Notes under the pieces: model-generated
What the model saw: only the letters and a program-made list of their open reading frames with translations
Databases searched by the model: none
What the model was told of the DNA's origin: nothing
Shown here: piece after piece, positions 35,301-41,500 of the stretch
How positions within the stretch are numbered: the first letter of the stretch is position 1
Layout: each line of letters starts with the position of its first letter
Made by a program: the position numbers and the translations under genes
Assembly: GCA_020048915.1 (NCBI GenBank)
Contig: JAIFLU010000024.1
Coordinates: 1 to 47,298, forward strand
From: Bacteroidota bacterium
Lineage (GTDB): Bacteria > Bacteroidota > Bacteroidia > Bacteroidales > JAAUTT01
Direction: 5' to 3'
DNA length: 47,298 nucleotides

Positions 35301-35874
35301 TTGGAATGTAACCGCTCTCAACGGAATGGCAAGCTCAAGTTATAATATCACACTAACAGTAAACGGGTTTACTAGCCATTTCCTTAATAACGATACACGA
35401 ATTTTGAAGCGCACCAACGGTGGAAACTGGGTTTTAAACGGAACACATGCAAGCCCATCCAATCCTAATTTCTTTAGAAACGGTATCAACGGTTTGTCTA
35501 CGTCTGGGACTCAATTCTGCCTGGGAGATATCGACTGTTTGGGTGGAACAATTGGAACCAATCAGAGCGTTTGTTTAGGAGACCCTCCATCTGCATTTAC
35601 CAATACCCTATTACCCCGAGGAGGAAGTGGCGCTTATATTTATACCTGGCAATACAGCACCAGTGCAACAGCAGTTCCGGGAGATTCCAACTGGACGGAT
35701 ATACCTGCATCAAACAGTCCTGATTATACTCCTGGAGCAGCAATTGTTAACACATATTTCGTGCGTAAAGTAAGCGGCACCGGTTGCGGAACAAATAAGT
35801 TCTCGAATAAGGTTAGCATGATTATCTTACCCAAACCAACTACCAGGGACCTTTACAGAATTCCAAATAATTAA
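20380..35874 (+). CDS. Giant (5164-residue) secreted beta-repeat protein, adhesin-like
   Basis: A signal peptide (MRVILLFIALSVISLQSIFS) leads into about 5000 residues rich in Asn, Gly, Thr and Ser. The basic motif, repeated dozens of times, is a variant of V-T-F-D-G-x-x-Q-x-I, then F-Y-N-L, T-K-T-L, N-L-T-I, G-T-x-D-L, then I-x-V-x-G-N-W-x-N-N-G-T-F: short beta strands suggesting a long beta-helix or beta-solenoid. Six headers of the type W-x-G-x-x-x-T-D-W-x-x-x-x-N-W...V-P start near residues 24, 715, 2098, 3247, 4036 and 4466. Five cap domains of ~120-140 residues end at residues 708, 2090, 3239, 4028 and 4458. The last ~100 residues are Ig-like with four or five Cys; no sorting domain is evident. 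Likely a cell-surface or matrix fibre. Confidence 0.85.
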   Translation: MRVILLFIALSVISLQSIFSQKVWNGLAGTSNWGDAANWSPLGVPANSDNVSIGSTFTVVINTNTAICKDLVCDGIIQFQNAANRSLTVTGNLSGTGTLSMLNASASGILYLQGNSQNISSFISGNAGTVNYSGTLTQDVAAWNYYNLTFSGARGIENVVLPNTGTVGIANTLSIGATFTTGQVVTTGSTVNYNGNANQNILGNTAQFNYNHLTISIPSGAASRTKSLAGSVTVGGNLLVESNDPITVCSLDPAAYNLTVTGNSTINTRGSLIDGGNGGTNIFTGKITINPLGNISSGATSPYTFTGGITNNGTFNITGAGVKTFVTNSQTIDGSQPITLAGNVNITGDIIITNLNSVTLNGALNGTTSGSMWVNGNGSALYYSNAAMPFATFGNWDMATSPNTVVYNGGNQNIRGGDYYNLTFSNNNTKTLQGPSPLNVNQTFTVSGTTNIACGTIDLNLKGLVNYSGTGTISTGINSVTYGFAGDQPIIPGTYGGSLLLSGSGNRNISGNTIITNALTIPNGISLNVNNFILSLANNLAISQGSQFNIISNASGSATLRIGNGRTLTNNGTFRITGTIANPAIVTQYLAGNYFVVQSDPTSIIHANNYQFNYLNGGINITAGAIDPVNNFSNGKFSNGIGSQSLLIQNVDLTAFPEVINTTFNTGPTYNVTRNAGNGFIQFSNSAGVLAGENFDNDDSNPGTRILWTSPATTYYSNPSGTFKAGLLTDWTQNPDGSGANPANLSDGLSSLIIQDGHTVTVDAANGNINVKDIQVGQGTSGVFLIGDNTTQRIVTIQQKLEIKSGASVLAGSIGAPFHTLQIYGNIYNHGSLALYNATGKNVNLEIYGVSSSIQGTLTPTLNEITFKTGSNAATSLSLDIRGNVFIENGAIFNDGNQNIVVKGNWNEAGSGQRTGNGNVTFSGSINAINNAGGSTGSTFYNVFFSGGGAGSVQDNITVNGDFYAINNTTVQINNTSATFLGNFTVDFGSTYLHSANTSNFNGTNTQMLNATGSVTFNNLSFANGLTNPKTALGTINASRQVAILAGATVDGNADWNIANGIRLDGVCNWSGIVNAAGGTIQTYNVSNQGTLGTALLNIKGGVYLGYTAPATSFQLTVNNDVDIQTGYLVLPNNTFLAGQNTRTLNLAAGQSLYIRGANNFPTGFGYYSLAPTSLVRYDWNLDQVVRGGNALNYGILVIDDNNSTTSWTKTADGTVTLASYLDLNGATMFNLDGNILNVAGNIYNLTNSSINGSTSSVFINAPDANQTIEGTGTGSYVFQNLNFTLDAGTATRTKSIQTGTNLSILGNLTISNVNGAPSVQHIVDFANIDINGTPANFNLGAYCQLNTSNAAFGANAMDKFAGTKILDPTSTFYYSLNGPQSIADGFTYGNLLFNGGNKIAEGALDINGNITGTGGGSPTLFFDAGLTHTVAGNWNLTTTNYTAATATGTIVLDGFDQYIGNSNFLNLTLNNTGTASLLSTVNILGNLTFHNNAHLDANSQTLNISGNWITPGNGMFLQSTGTVNFIGATNQTLQTNSISNIANLTINKPNTLGNQTVSLLSDLVVSNNTTLNTDAGVFDITGKTVRMGGRLYVYGNTVEPGLTFIAANSNIIFDGASSQYIYNNNSNPLTLNNVEFTGAGSKFFGWGGIAPATKMVDIDGNVLINGSSVNGSGWTHDVDINVAGDWTNNGTFSHGAGRVVTFDGTNQQISASSFGSVHFTNSNTKTLTGNITPSGNLTISGSATLDPNGNNINLRGNWDNSDPNAQFNSANGTVIFEGGSSTITTGTITGPLAGKGFNNIIVNKLAGNVASLAGDLEVKNDLTITSGYLRSNVFDLWIAGNYQNLGGIFDHNNNLSVITLNAAGGSKIFEPGTNAMVYPLRGIRINAPGTTYTVANNFTINQNQDFVLDNGVFNLNAHTIQLNTNNQKIVINGGTFDINAGSALTFNGNTQSLVNNGGTLKIVGSSTSIASLNRLGGNYTISQTAGIIHAGNYKIDYPSGITLSGGNIDATNNFSDGTFSSGSGLAYLTLTGLNFSDFTVSNVVFNNGPTYNVARTSGTGTLTFDGAIGTLSGENFDNDNGNPGTLINWSNIGGFYWDGGAGTDNWNDALNWSGNAVPDATSNVYLDHKYIASATPYIVKIKTANATSSRVILDTQGGAAITLQLEDGFDIDVNGSMIINSNTTVNIANAASTMNISGNWANAGTFNHGNSTVTFDGASTFFTIATGGSGVGKKFYNLNINAPAATYALTAAMDADNSVTVNAGTFDLASPNNDIFVGGNWDVNLVGGALFLPNQADVTFDGANQTINNGPFYNFLTANSGTKTITSNMAIHGSITLGNGTTLDAQDKNIFVAYHWINNGGSFAQSSLGTVTFNGTGTQQVDNGTGTTTFNNITFSNGGGKTLYKSNTINGNFTIDPGAGVVDAGVNQISGNGLGSFYGGNNTLFRLRGANNFPNNFSVINLSNSSTVEYIADIDQIVRVSPFWSYGNIRLTDATNASANSVKTAQAGELILTGSLTINDIRTLLDMAANSTNMTLTGTISFPTGGIQINWGTGTSTLTQIGVGDWTIDRDITGFNNLILSGWGNKWMQGDLAITGNVTVKNGVTLRMQESWGPPPVPHTMTGSPSKLFTMENGAGLVSPVGSISTPAFAVNFGSYSLGTNSTTTLNGYIDQTLYTGNGIIYGNLDLGGYNRDVTMDGIANLDINGWFNSNNAILTDNGKNISVAGSYTYLNYFTPTAGTTFTLDGGIPQTLYDGATSASNPTLDFSKIVFAGNNTKTFGDGNDIINITGDLSIANNVSVTSNRNINFSGLNWLNNGIFQHTGNTVTFDQTANQTINPGLPNASNYFYNVAFSNSNTKTFIANGVNVNGAFTINAGTVDLGNFTHYIAGNITNTTGGVLASALANLVFDGGNQNINTQNFIIDNVTIAGSGTKRMFSNWRIEGDLTINNLTALNTSDLVIPTFYDINIRGNWINNGTYTSNTAKVTFDGTTSPISITSNGSAFYNVDFTPGAAVQYNLLSPASRFSRAMNLSSNSTLNLNSNTLFLGSNIASGKVYNVQGTLNVNQNSFLKFNNQTSQSVMNVTGNLRILGSSSSNIATISRETAGVTGAETQINIQSGATIAAQYYLIEYLQDAGMNLMPGSILDASNNFSNGKWSNIRTAANVCYLNFEANYSGGDISNICFDFSGTPTQGQHFNVRRNSASPVITFAQVSGNLGSYLYEDDEIVIPSAGTGWLRWPALTSTMWIGGLSTDWHNPGNWSGGVPTPLLDAIIPKGTPNNPHILNSNADCKNLLISNGSVSLDFGFKLTSTGDINIGGTGTNNGILAVSSPASEIICGGFWTRGASGMFVHGNGTVRFVSSAGAATITPLASPFYNMVIDNPLTTFYLVGGTPSALTIKGSVDIKNGNLTPTNNNYNYNIEGDFIVETGVFTPVMGSVTAGTVNITGTGNQNITNATFYNLNVAGTGTKATHGPVTINNITTVSSTLKAEAGSNIDFNGNTTINAGGTFDDGDETHTFTGVTWTGTGNYSGNGILIFDRTTSDQNINSSKFSSLDINCTNRNLILNGNTSVTGDVIVRNGVANLYLNSNLLSSSNAVGTFTVEPTTVGTTGVIITGPDHFPSGFNSYNLANSSTVYYRGTSNQLVAGVSYGTLTLQNTNTKTLKGDISIQNTLTFNTSSLDVSPNNYSIALSGNWNNNSTGVFIPRNAEVVFEGNAANQTINVNATATNPFWDIRENKTAGQLYPNSSMSLEIKNNLVVENGRFNANGRNIIVENDLLALAGNFAQSGTYTMTKPSGTANIQSNGSIFNLLTIDAGVNTTIIALDNLRVDNNFTVQSGIFDGNGKRHIIGYNGNTIGISGTYRLGAGGTLEIGYNCNLSVNSGGTLEVIGIPGNAASITRNVNNWTGNYRFTVDGTIKAKYALFEYMGGQSNGIYITSNGTIDPANNFSYSTFNNGSTTGAMLTIENNQSFTGANAIFDVTFPTSPGGSAKNVRKNVSTTGVVEFYNANGVFAGENYDDDPFNIINWTGPITLTWNGSLNTDWNNATNWTSSSGPGFVPTGAENVIIAPALNQPILVTPGAVTAHLTIKPSAVLTLNTPLDGSANDLNVLGDLIIQGTLKETSANDFLSIEGNWIRSGITQLNGNITFNGTGASKVINNGNYPFYNVIIGGNALYKIATGSIITNDLTINPGASFETSAYSQLFVGGNWDNNGSFNPSTGKVTFNSGVGTKSIDGGSSAFYDIDINAGATYDLSGTLSLKRTLTLNGALSLNGQTLNLGDGSGTDYLNVNGILDVNANSNLQMGATSYLQVNAGGIMQLLGTDSDNPANITHQSAGNYSFDVNSGGTLVARFYTADYLNANGLWMHGGAILDPVNNLSDGSFSQGTAGGTYLKFENEFGGNITLSDVVFNNGPQYNVTRTSGTDQITMRDAAGTIGAFLYERDQTGLPDPNTGLILWTYVNSYIWTGAVDTNWHNPGNWMTNLVPDITKSAIIPDVVNDPIISNAAAVSKRVTLYTAASLGINNQNLTAADNIVNDGTITATGTPIISVAGNWGGITGTFNSGSSKVIFNAAGGNKTIAIGTGNFYDFEISSAAAATYQFEAATSIRNNLNILSGKLDGSNFDLTVGGDWISTGTFIPGLRTVTLNATSGSHALNNGANTFYNLIVYSGNGTGTSTFLLNSPLTVTKNYTLRKGTFDLSPNGGTTSNNLTVGNRLIVNGGNLIGRAATINVAENWQVSNPGVFTCGTSSVNMTSPTGTKSITPGFSPFYNLNVNTGGTYRISNNSIINNNLVIVNGTLDVSLSPSYNITVGGNWTNNGTFIARNGTTTFNGTTQTLTKVGSENFYNLVFTNNTQLTLASGNILATNALTFTSGRVTTGIYKLSVGTSIGNPGTFNYTTGRVIGQLERWVTASGIDYLFPIGNITDNENLTLNFDSGLTPGSILAGFISADPGASGLPVSETGVDIVSQYTEGYWNVTALNGMASSSYNITLTVNGFTSHFLNNDTRILKRTNGGNWVLNGTHASPSNPNFFRNGINGLSTSGTQFCLGDIDCLGGTIGTNQSVCLGDPPSAFTNTLLPRGGSGAYIYTWQYSTSATAVPGDSNWTDIPASNSPDYTPGAAIVNTYFVRKVSGTGCGTNKFSNKVSMIILPKPTTRDLYRIPNN
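22123..22503 (+). repeat. Cap domain copy 1 of the giant protein
   Basis: Residues 582-708. The domain runs from a hydrophilic start through A-G-N-Y-F, H-A-N-N-Y, I-D-P-V-N-N-F-S-N-G-K-F-S and G-P-T-Y-N-V-T-R to G-E-N-F-D-N-D-x-x-N-P-G-T-x-I-L-W. It directly precedes the second W-x-G-type header. Confidence 0.7.
26293..26649 (+). repeat. Cap domain copy 2 of the giant protein
   Basis: Residues 1972-2090. It shares G-G-N-Y, H-A-G-N-Y, I-D-A-T-N-N-F-S-D-G-T-F-S, N-N-G-P-T-Y-N-V-A-R and G-E-N-F-D-N-D-x-G-N-P-G-T-L-I-N-W with copy 1, and precedes the header at residue 2098. Confidence 0.7.
29674..30096 (+). repeat. Cap domain copy 3 of the giant protein
   Basis: Residues 3099-3239, the most divergent copy: I-L-D-A-S-N-N-F-S-N-G-K-W-S and Q-H-F-N-V-R-R are kept, but the end reads L-Y-E-D-D-E...T-G-W-L-R-W instead of the E-N-F-D-N-D form. 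It precedes the header at residue 3247. Confidence 0.6.
32071..32463 (+). repeat. Cap domain copy 4 of the giant protein
   Basis: Residues 3898-4028, with T-G-N-Y-R-F, I-D-P-A-N-N-F-S-Y-S-T-F and a close variant of the end, G-E-N-Y-D-D-D-P-F-N-I-I-N-W. It precedes the header at residue 4036. Confidence 0.65.
33367..33753 (+). repeat. Cap domain copy 5 of the giant protein
   Basis: Residues 4330-4458, with A-G-N-Y-S-F, L-D-P-V-N-N-L-S-D-G-S-F-S, N-N-G-P-Q-Y-N-V-T-R and the copy-3-like end L-Y-E-R-D...T-G-L-I-L-W. It precedes the last header at residue 4466. Confidence 0.65.
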
Positions 35875-35876
35875 AT

Positions 35877-35912
35877 AAAAAACTCCCGGAAATAAATGCC
35901 CGGGAGTTTTTT
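35877..35912. terminator. Strong hairpin terminator after the giant gene
   Basis: AAAAAACTCCCGG (35877-35889) and CCGGGAGTTTTTT (35900-35912) form a perfect 13-bp stem around a 10-base loop. It starts 2 bases after the stop codon and can serve both the giant gene (plus) and the convergent nitroreductase gene (minus). Confidence 0.9.
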
Positions 35913-35944
35913 ATTTATAATAGATCAAGCTTAATATAACCTGA

Positions 35945-36499
35945 TCAATATTTATTAAACGAGAGTATTTCGGTAGTATCTTTCCTCACCTTCTTGCGAA
36001 TATCCGGAGAGGCCGCATACCCAGCAGTTATAATAAGCTCCACACGTTTATTTCGGGGAACACTCAACAGGTTTCGAACACCTTTCTCGTCGAACCATCC
36101 AAGGATGCATGTTCCCAATCCATTAGCAGTTGCCTGCAGGCAAAACTGAATAGCTGCAATTCCAATATCAATGAGTGGATATTCTTTATCTTTTAATACT
36201 TGTCCCACTGTTGAGGTAAAATTGGCCTTTTCGCGCACAATAACAATATGAACAGGCGCTTGCTTGGTAAAATGATTCATCCCTAATAGCTTGCTTGAAG
36301 TAAGATCGGCCAGTTTGTTTTTCAGTTCAGGATCGTCTACTACAATAAATTTCCAGGGTTGGGCATTGCAAGCAGATGGTGCTATGCGGGCAGCCTCAAT
36401 ACAATTTAATACTTTTTCTTTCTCAACAGGCTTTGTTGCATCGTAAGCTCTAACGCTTTGACGGGCACTGAACAATTCTAAAAGCTCGCTTGGGGTCAT
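35945..36499 (-). CDS. Nitroreductase family flavoprotein
   Basis: The 184-residue protein has the FMN-binding start F-S-A-R-Q-S-V-R-A-Y near residue 10, then I-E-A-A-R-I-A-P-S-A-C-N-A-Q-P-W-K-F and the late L-G-T-C-I-L-G-W-F motif near residue 130. This pattern fits the nitroreductase superfamily subgroup of short reductases with NAD(P)H and FMN. It follows a flavin-reductase-like gene by 116 bases on the same strand, so both may be one transcription unit. Substrate unknown. Confidence 0.88.
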   Translation of the reverse strand: MTPSELLELFSARQSVRAYDATKPVEKEKVLNCIEAARIAPSACNAQPWKFIVVDDPELKNKLADLTSSKLLGMNHFTKQAPVHIVIVREKANFTSTVGQVLKDKEYPLIDIGIAAIQFCLQATANGLGTCILGWFDEKGVRNLLSVPRNKRVELIITAGYAASPDIRKKVRKDTTEILSFNKY

Positions 36500-36615
36500 A
36501 ATGAATATTTCACTGATTAATCTTGATAAAAGTACTTAAAATACTATTGAAAACTAATCCGTAGAAATTGCCCTAACGATTTTTATATGCTTTGTCTATT
36601 TTGTATATCTAAAAA

Positions 36616-37170
36616 CTATTCAACCAAATCCCCAGGCTGAAAAAATATATCTTTTCCCAAATGATGCAATGTTTTTCCGGCTTCTTTCTCCGAAATCAAC
36701 CTATCGCGATAACTCCCCTTAATTGCCTTAGCAAATATTACTTCGCCAATAATAATTGCTACCGCATCTTCTTCAATTACCCGAAGCTTCTTACACTCAA
36801 TGTAAGCAATAGTGCCATTAGGCACAGCAAACTGGCATTTCTCCGACAATGCATATTCTACCTGAAACTTTTCCAGTTTATTCTCCTTAAAACCCGAACA
36901 ACTCCCTAAATCTTTCACTAATTTAACCTGAGTTGCATGAGGAATACAGATTACAAACTTACCGGTTTCTAAAATATTGAAAAAGGCTTTGTTCTTTATA
37001 TCAGTGACCAATAAAATTTTTGTAACTGGGTCGAAATCAACCGGACTATGCCAGGAGATGGGCGTTAGGTTTAAATGTTCTTCCATATCGGAAGTACTAA
37101 GTATGATAACTGGCCCGGCATTCAGAAGTTTATAAGCCTCATTGGTTGGTACATTGAGATACATTGCCAT
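36616..37170 (-). CDS. Flavin reductase-like FMN-binding protein
   Basis: The 184-residue protein shows the flavin reductase/flavoredoxin split-barrel pattern: G-P-V-I-I-L-S-T, N-L-T-P-I-S-W-H-S-P-V near residue 35, K-I-L-L-V, K-A-F-F-N-I-L-E-T-G-K-F-V-I-C and later S-G-F-K-E-N-K-L. It probably reduces or binds FMN for a partner enzyme; the nitroreductase encoded next is a candidate. Confidence 0.82.
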   Translation of the reverse strand: MAMYLNVPTNEAYKLLNAGPVIILSTSDMEEHLNLTPISWHSPVDFDPVTKILLVTDIKNKAFFNILETGKFVICIPHATQVKLVKDLGSCSGFKENKLEKFQVEYALSEKCQFAVPNGTIAYIECKKLRVIEEDAVAIIIGEVIFAKAIKGSYRDRLISEKEAGKTLHHLGKDIFFQPGDLVE

Positions 37171-37240
37171 TGTCGTCGTATTTAATTCTTTAGAAAATCT
37201 ATCTTTCGGAAACGAAGAATAAATATATTGAAAAATTTGG

Positions 37241-37248
37241 CAAAAATA
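37241..37248 (-). promoter_or_regulatory. Promoter -7 element for the flavin reductase gene
   Basis: On the minus strand this reads TATTTTTG, matching TAnnTTTG, 70 bases before the ATG at 37170. Confidence 0.35.
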
Positions 37249-37357
37249 GTACCCCCTAAGCTATATTAACATGGGTTCGGCATAAGAAATGACTTTGTCT
37301 CATTTCGTTATCGGCAAAGAATAGACAATTAAAGATACGCGAGAGATTTGACGTTAT

Positions 37358-38323
37358 TTAATGAATCCAAATAGTTTCCATAGAATGATCTTCATCAATA
37401 TCAATAATATAATCAGCCTGTTGAGGCATACTTTGAAGCATATGCTTTGTTAACCGCTCAAAATGGCTCACAAAAAATTCGATTTCTGCTTTCGACATAA
37501 TTTTATTGGTATCGCTGTTTCCTTGTGGATGAAGCTTTCTCAGTTTTTCCTCCTGCAAATAACGCCATTCCAGAATTTTTTCAAACGAAGGTACCCTAAG
37601 CAATATCAAGGAATCGATCATCGAAAACCATTGCTGATAAGATGTAGAAAGTTTATGGTTGACATAGTTTCTAAAAGTTCCATCCGAATCAAATTCAACT
37701 TCCAATTGATTTACAGGACTAGCAAGGTCATCAGCAGATTGAGGTTTTGCACCAACACACCATCCTTCAAATAGAATAGCATCAGGTTGTTCCCTGATTA
37801 CATTCCAATATTTCTGTGGAAACCGATCGTCAATAGCTTTATTAAAGCGGGGGATATGAACTTCCTGTTCCGAATTGAATTGCATAAGTTTTAGAAAAAT
37901 ATCCAACCCCATTGAAACGTCGTGCGTACCTGGAACACCTCTTGTTTTTAAAAGTGGATGGATTGTTTTGCTTAGCTCTATCCGTTCGCTTTGGGTTAAA
38001 TAAAAATCGTCGATAGAAACGCTAACTACTTTCAAGCCGAAACCTTTTTCAAGTGTAGTTTTAAATAACTCGGTAAATGTAGTTTTGCCGGAACCTTGCG
38101 AACCACAAATTCCAATAATCTTTGGTTTCCCTGTTTCATGTTTATTGGCTAAATCTTCGTAATAAAGCGGAATGTAGATCTGTTCTATATCCAGCGCCAT
38201 TTCCAGGGGCAAATTTAAATCGATCAGTTTGTGCTGAAATTTAGACAAAAGATTTTCCATCACATTTGGAGGAACGATGGATTTATACTTATCCTGAAAT
38301 TGTTGCCTTGAGAACTTTTCCAT
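37358..38323 (-). CDS. P-loop kinase, D-glycerate 3-kinase-like
   Basis: The 321-residue protein has Walker A G74-S-Q-G-S-G-K-T-T82, the motif S-I-D-D-F-Y-L-T-x-x-E-R, T-R-G-V-P-G-T-H-D-V and I-L-F-E-G-W-C-V-G-A-K-P-Q. These are the diagnostic blocks of the plant/fungal-type glycerate kinase group (GLYK, yeast Tda10), related to uridine and pantothenate kinases. By family it phosphorylates D-glycerate to 3-phosphoglycerate with ATP, linking glycerate or glycolate use to glycolysis. The usual R-G-N-A/P-G-T-H-D-L is V-P-G-T-H-D-V here, a small variation. It stands alone between spacers. Confidence 0.8.
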   Translation of the reverse strand: MEKFSRQQFQDKYKSIVPPNVMENLLSKFQHKLIDLNLPLEMALDIEQIYIPLYYEDLANKHETGKPKIIGICGSQGSGKTTFTELFKTTLEKGFGLKVVSVSIDDFYLTQSERIELSKTIHPLLKTRGVPGTHDVSMGLDIFLKLMQFNSEQEVHIPRFNKAIDDRFPQKYWNVIREQPDAILFEGWCVGAKPQSADDLASPVNQLEVEFDSDGTFRNYVNHKLSTSYQQWFSMIDSLILLRVPSFEKILEWRYLQEEKLRKLHPQGNSDTNKIMSKAEIEFFVSHFERLTKHMLQSMPQQADYIIDIDEDHSMETIWIH

Positions 38324-38511
38324 TGATAGAATTTAATGATAATTAACATTGGTTCTCCAGAATCTTACCAGGACTCCAATTGCCTTATAATAGGCATATG
38401 AACTTATTCCGAGTTGTTTAATTTACTTTGCAGTATACTAAATTTTTTCGAGTAAATGAGGGAATTATAAGGCCTCTAACCCTTTTCCGGATTATAAAAG
38501 ATAAAGCCTTT

Positions 38512-41500
38512 CTATAAATATTGAGAAACCATAGTCAATAGCTTTATCTTGTCGATTGGCTTAGCAATATAATTAGTAAATCCAAGCTCCATAATCCTTT
38601 TTAAATCACCTTCCATAGCATACGCAGTTTGGGCAATAATTGGAATGCCCGGTAAAACTTTGCTAATGGTTTGGAAAGCCTGAATTCCATCCATAACGGG
38701 CATTTTAATATCCATCAAAATCAAATCGACGGGCTTGAAGTGGTTCGATAGAAAATAATCGGTTATTGTTTTTCCATTTGTAAAATGAATAACAAAAGCA
38801 CCCTCATTGGTTAGCAATTGCTCCAGATATAAGAAATTAGACTCTTCGTCCTCTGCAATTGCAATGGTTCGCCCCCTTAACCCCGAAAATAAACTGCCAT
38901 TAGTCAGCTGACCTGTAACAGGCTCAACGTATGGAGTGACTTTAAAATCATTAAATGAAAGGCTAAAAACAGATCCTTTTCCATATTCCGATTCTACCCA
39001 AATAGTACCTCCACATAATTCCGTAAGTTTTTTACAAATAGCTAAACCCAGGCCAGTTCCTCGATATAGCTTATCCTGATTGCTCTCCAATTTTCGAAAA
39101 CGTTCAAAAATGGACTGATGAAACTGAGGTTCAATTCCTATACCCGTATCTCTGACAAAGAGATGCAATTCTGCTGAGCCTGGAATTTTAACGCCAAATT
39201 CAACAATTCCTTTTGAAGTAAATTTGAGGGCATTTGAAATAAGGTTAATCATTATTTGCTTTATCCTAAAAGAATCAGAATGAAGTTGCACATCCTGGCC
39301 TCCGCTAAATGAAGCAATTCTAAGTTCAACCCCTGGTCTGATTTTCTGTTCGGAAAACATCTGGAATAACTCGTTCAATAAGTCATTTACCGAAAAATAC
39401 GATATCTGTAACTCGATTTGGTCTGCTTCAATTTTTGCCAGGTTAAGAATATCGTCGATTAACACCAGCAGCGAATCGCTATTCGACTGAATAATTTGTT
39501 TATACCTTTCCCGTTTTTCGTCGGTAATGTTTGGAGAATCAATAAGTGAGGAAAACCCTACAATTGCATTCAAAGGAGTTCGTATTTCGTGCGAAAAATT
39601 TGCCAGAAAAGCTGATTTAAGCCTATCGCTTTCCTCAGCTTTCTCCTTAGCCTTTCTGAGTTCCAAAGTTCGATCCTCAACTAATTGTTCCAAATTTGCA
39701 CGATGTTGCTCAAGTTCAATATTTTGATTTTCAATTTGGTCCTTTTTACCCTCCAAAATTAAATTCGTTTCTTCTAAAGTATCACGCTGAAATTGGAGCT
39801 CTTCTTTATGTTGTTTCAATTCTTCGTTTTGTTCCCCTAATACTATGTTTTTCTCCATCAATTCGTTCGTCTGCACCGCAACCAGCTCCTGAAGATGCTT
39901 TTTGTCGCGTTTGATCCGATAAGTTCTCCAATTATACCAAATACCCAAAATTGTCAAAACACATAATGCTAAGATGATTTTAAACAACCATGTTTGCCAA
40001 ATAGCCGGATGTATTGAAATTTTTATCGAAATCCCCTCATCGTTCCATACCCCATCCTGATTGGAAGCTTTCACGCGAAATATATAATCACCGGGAGGCA
40101 CGTTGGTATAATTAGCTTCAATATCCGAAGTATACACCCAATCGTTATTGAAACTCTCCAGCTTGTAAGCATATTGATTCCGCTCAGCAAACGAGAAATT
40201 CATAGCGGCAAAAATAAAGGAAAATGAACGTTGGTTATAGGAAAGATCGATCTGTTGGGTGCTTTCAATATTTACATGAAGTACCGAATTATCAGACACT
40301 TTTACACTTTTATTGTTTATTTTGAAATCTGTTACCAAAACCCTGGGAGGATTTGAATTAATGTAAATGCTATCGGGCTGAAAGCAAATAAATCCGCCTC
40401 TGCGTCCAAAATAAATCTCTCCATTCTTGCTTGTAAATGCAGCCTTTACCTGAAACGACTTTTCCCTCTCCTGGTCGAAAAAATAAAAATTGTAAACAGT
40501 TTTGAGTCTGGAATCATATTTTGAAATACCATGCTGACTTGAAATCCATAAATTACCGTGTAAATCTTCGGTAATGGCTGTAAGGAATTCAGCCTGAAAA
40601 CCCTCTTTAATCCCGAAATGTTTAAATGTTAGTTTCTTTTTATCGAAATAATTAAGCCCGTTAAAAGTTGCCAACCAAACATCTCCATTTTTTGCAACAT
40701 ACACCTGGTTTAATTGATTCGATGAAATAGAATTTGCATCGGTAAGTTTATTCTGAAAAATTCGCAGAAAACCAGACAGCTTGTTAATAACCACTAATCC
40801 TCCTCCTAATGTTGCAGCATAAACATTCTCCGAATCAGACGCAATAGAGTGTACCTGATAAATATTATATCCATTAAATTTTGCATTGGTTTTAATTACC
40901 GAAACAAAAGATTTGTTTTGCAAATTATATTTAAACAGTCCATTTTCGGTAGCAAGCCAAACCCAGTTTTTCTCAAAAAGAAGATCGTAATATCCATCTC
41001 TTGCATGATCATTCAATTCTTCTGAAAGTTTAAGGAATTTTTCAAATTTCCTTTTCTTCTTATCCAGTTTCGCTAAATACAGCGATTTTCCAGCATATAT
41101 TTGGTTATCAGAATCCTTCGACAAAACAACTACCCGCCGAGATATAGCCTCCTGCTGTTCAGGAACATCCAGAATACTTATGTTTTTTGTTTTAAAATCA
41201 AACTGAATTCCTCCCTGTGTAGTCCCAATATATATTTCTCCGGCTGATCCCTCTGCAAAAGCATTTGTAAAAAGATTAACATAATTATCTTTAAATAATG
41301 ACTTTGAGAGATCAACAAAACGAAATTGCGGATCGTTTAACCGAATATGCATTAATCCATTATCGTAGTTCGCTGCCCAAAATGAACCATCATGACTTTG
41401 AAATATTTGCAGCGAAAAAAAATCATTAAATAACATCAAACTATCAGTAGATAACTTTCTATTTCGAATAGAATATGTAGTAGTATAAATCCCTGCACTT

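Noticed and set aside
20380..35874. CRISPR-like or tandem DNA repeats inside the giant gene
   Set aside because: The repetition is at protein level with divergent DNA; there are no identical direct repeats with regular spacers.
38390..38403. GCCT...AGGC symmetry in the gap between the kinase genes
   Set aside because: Only four paired bases; not convincing.
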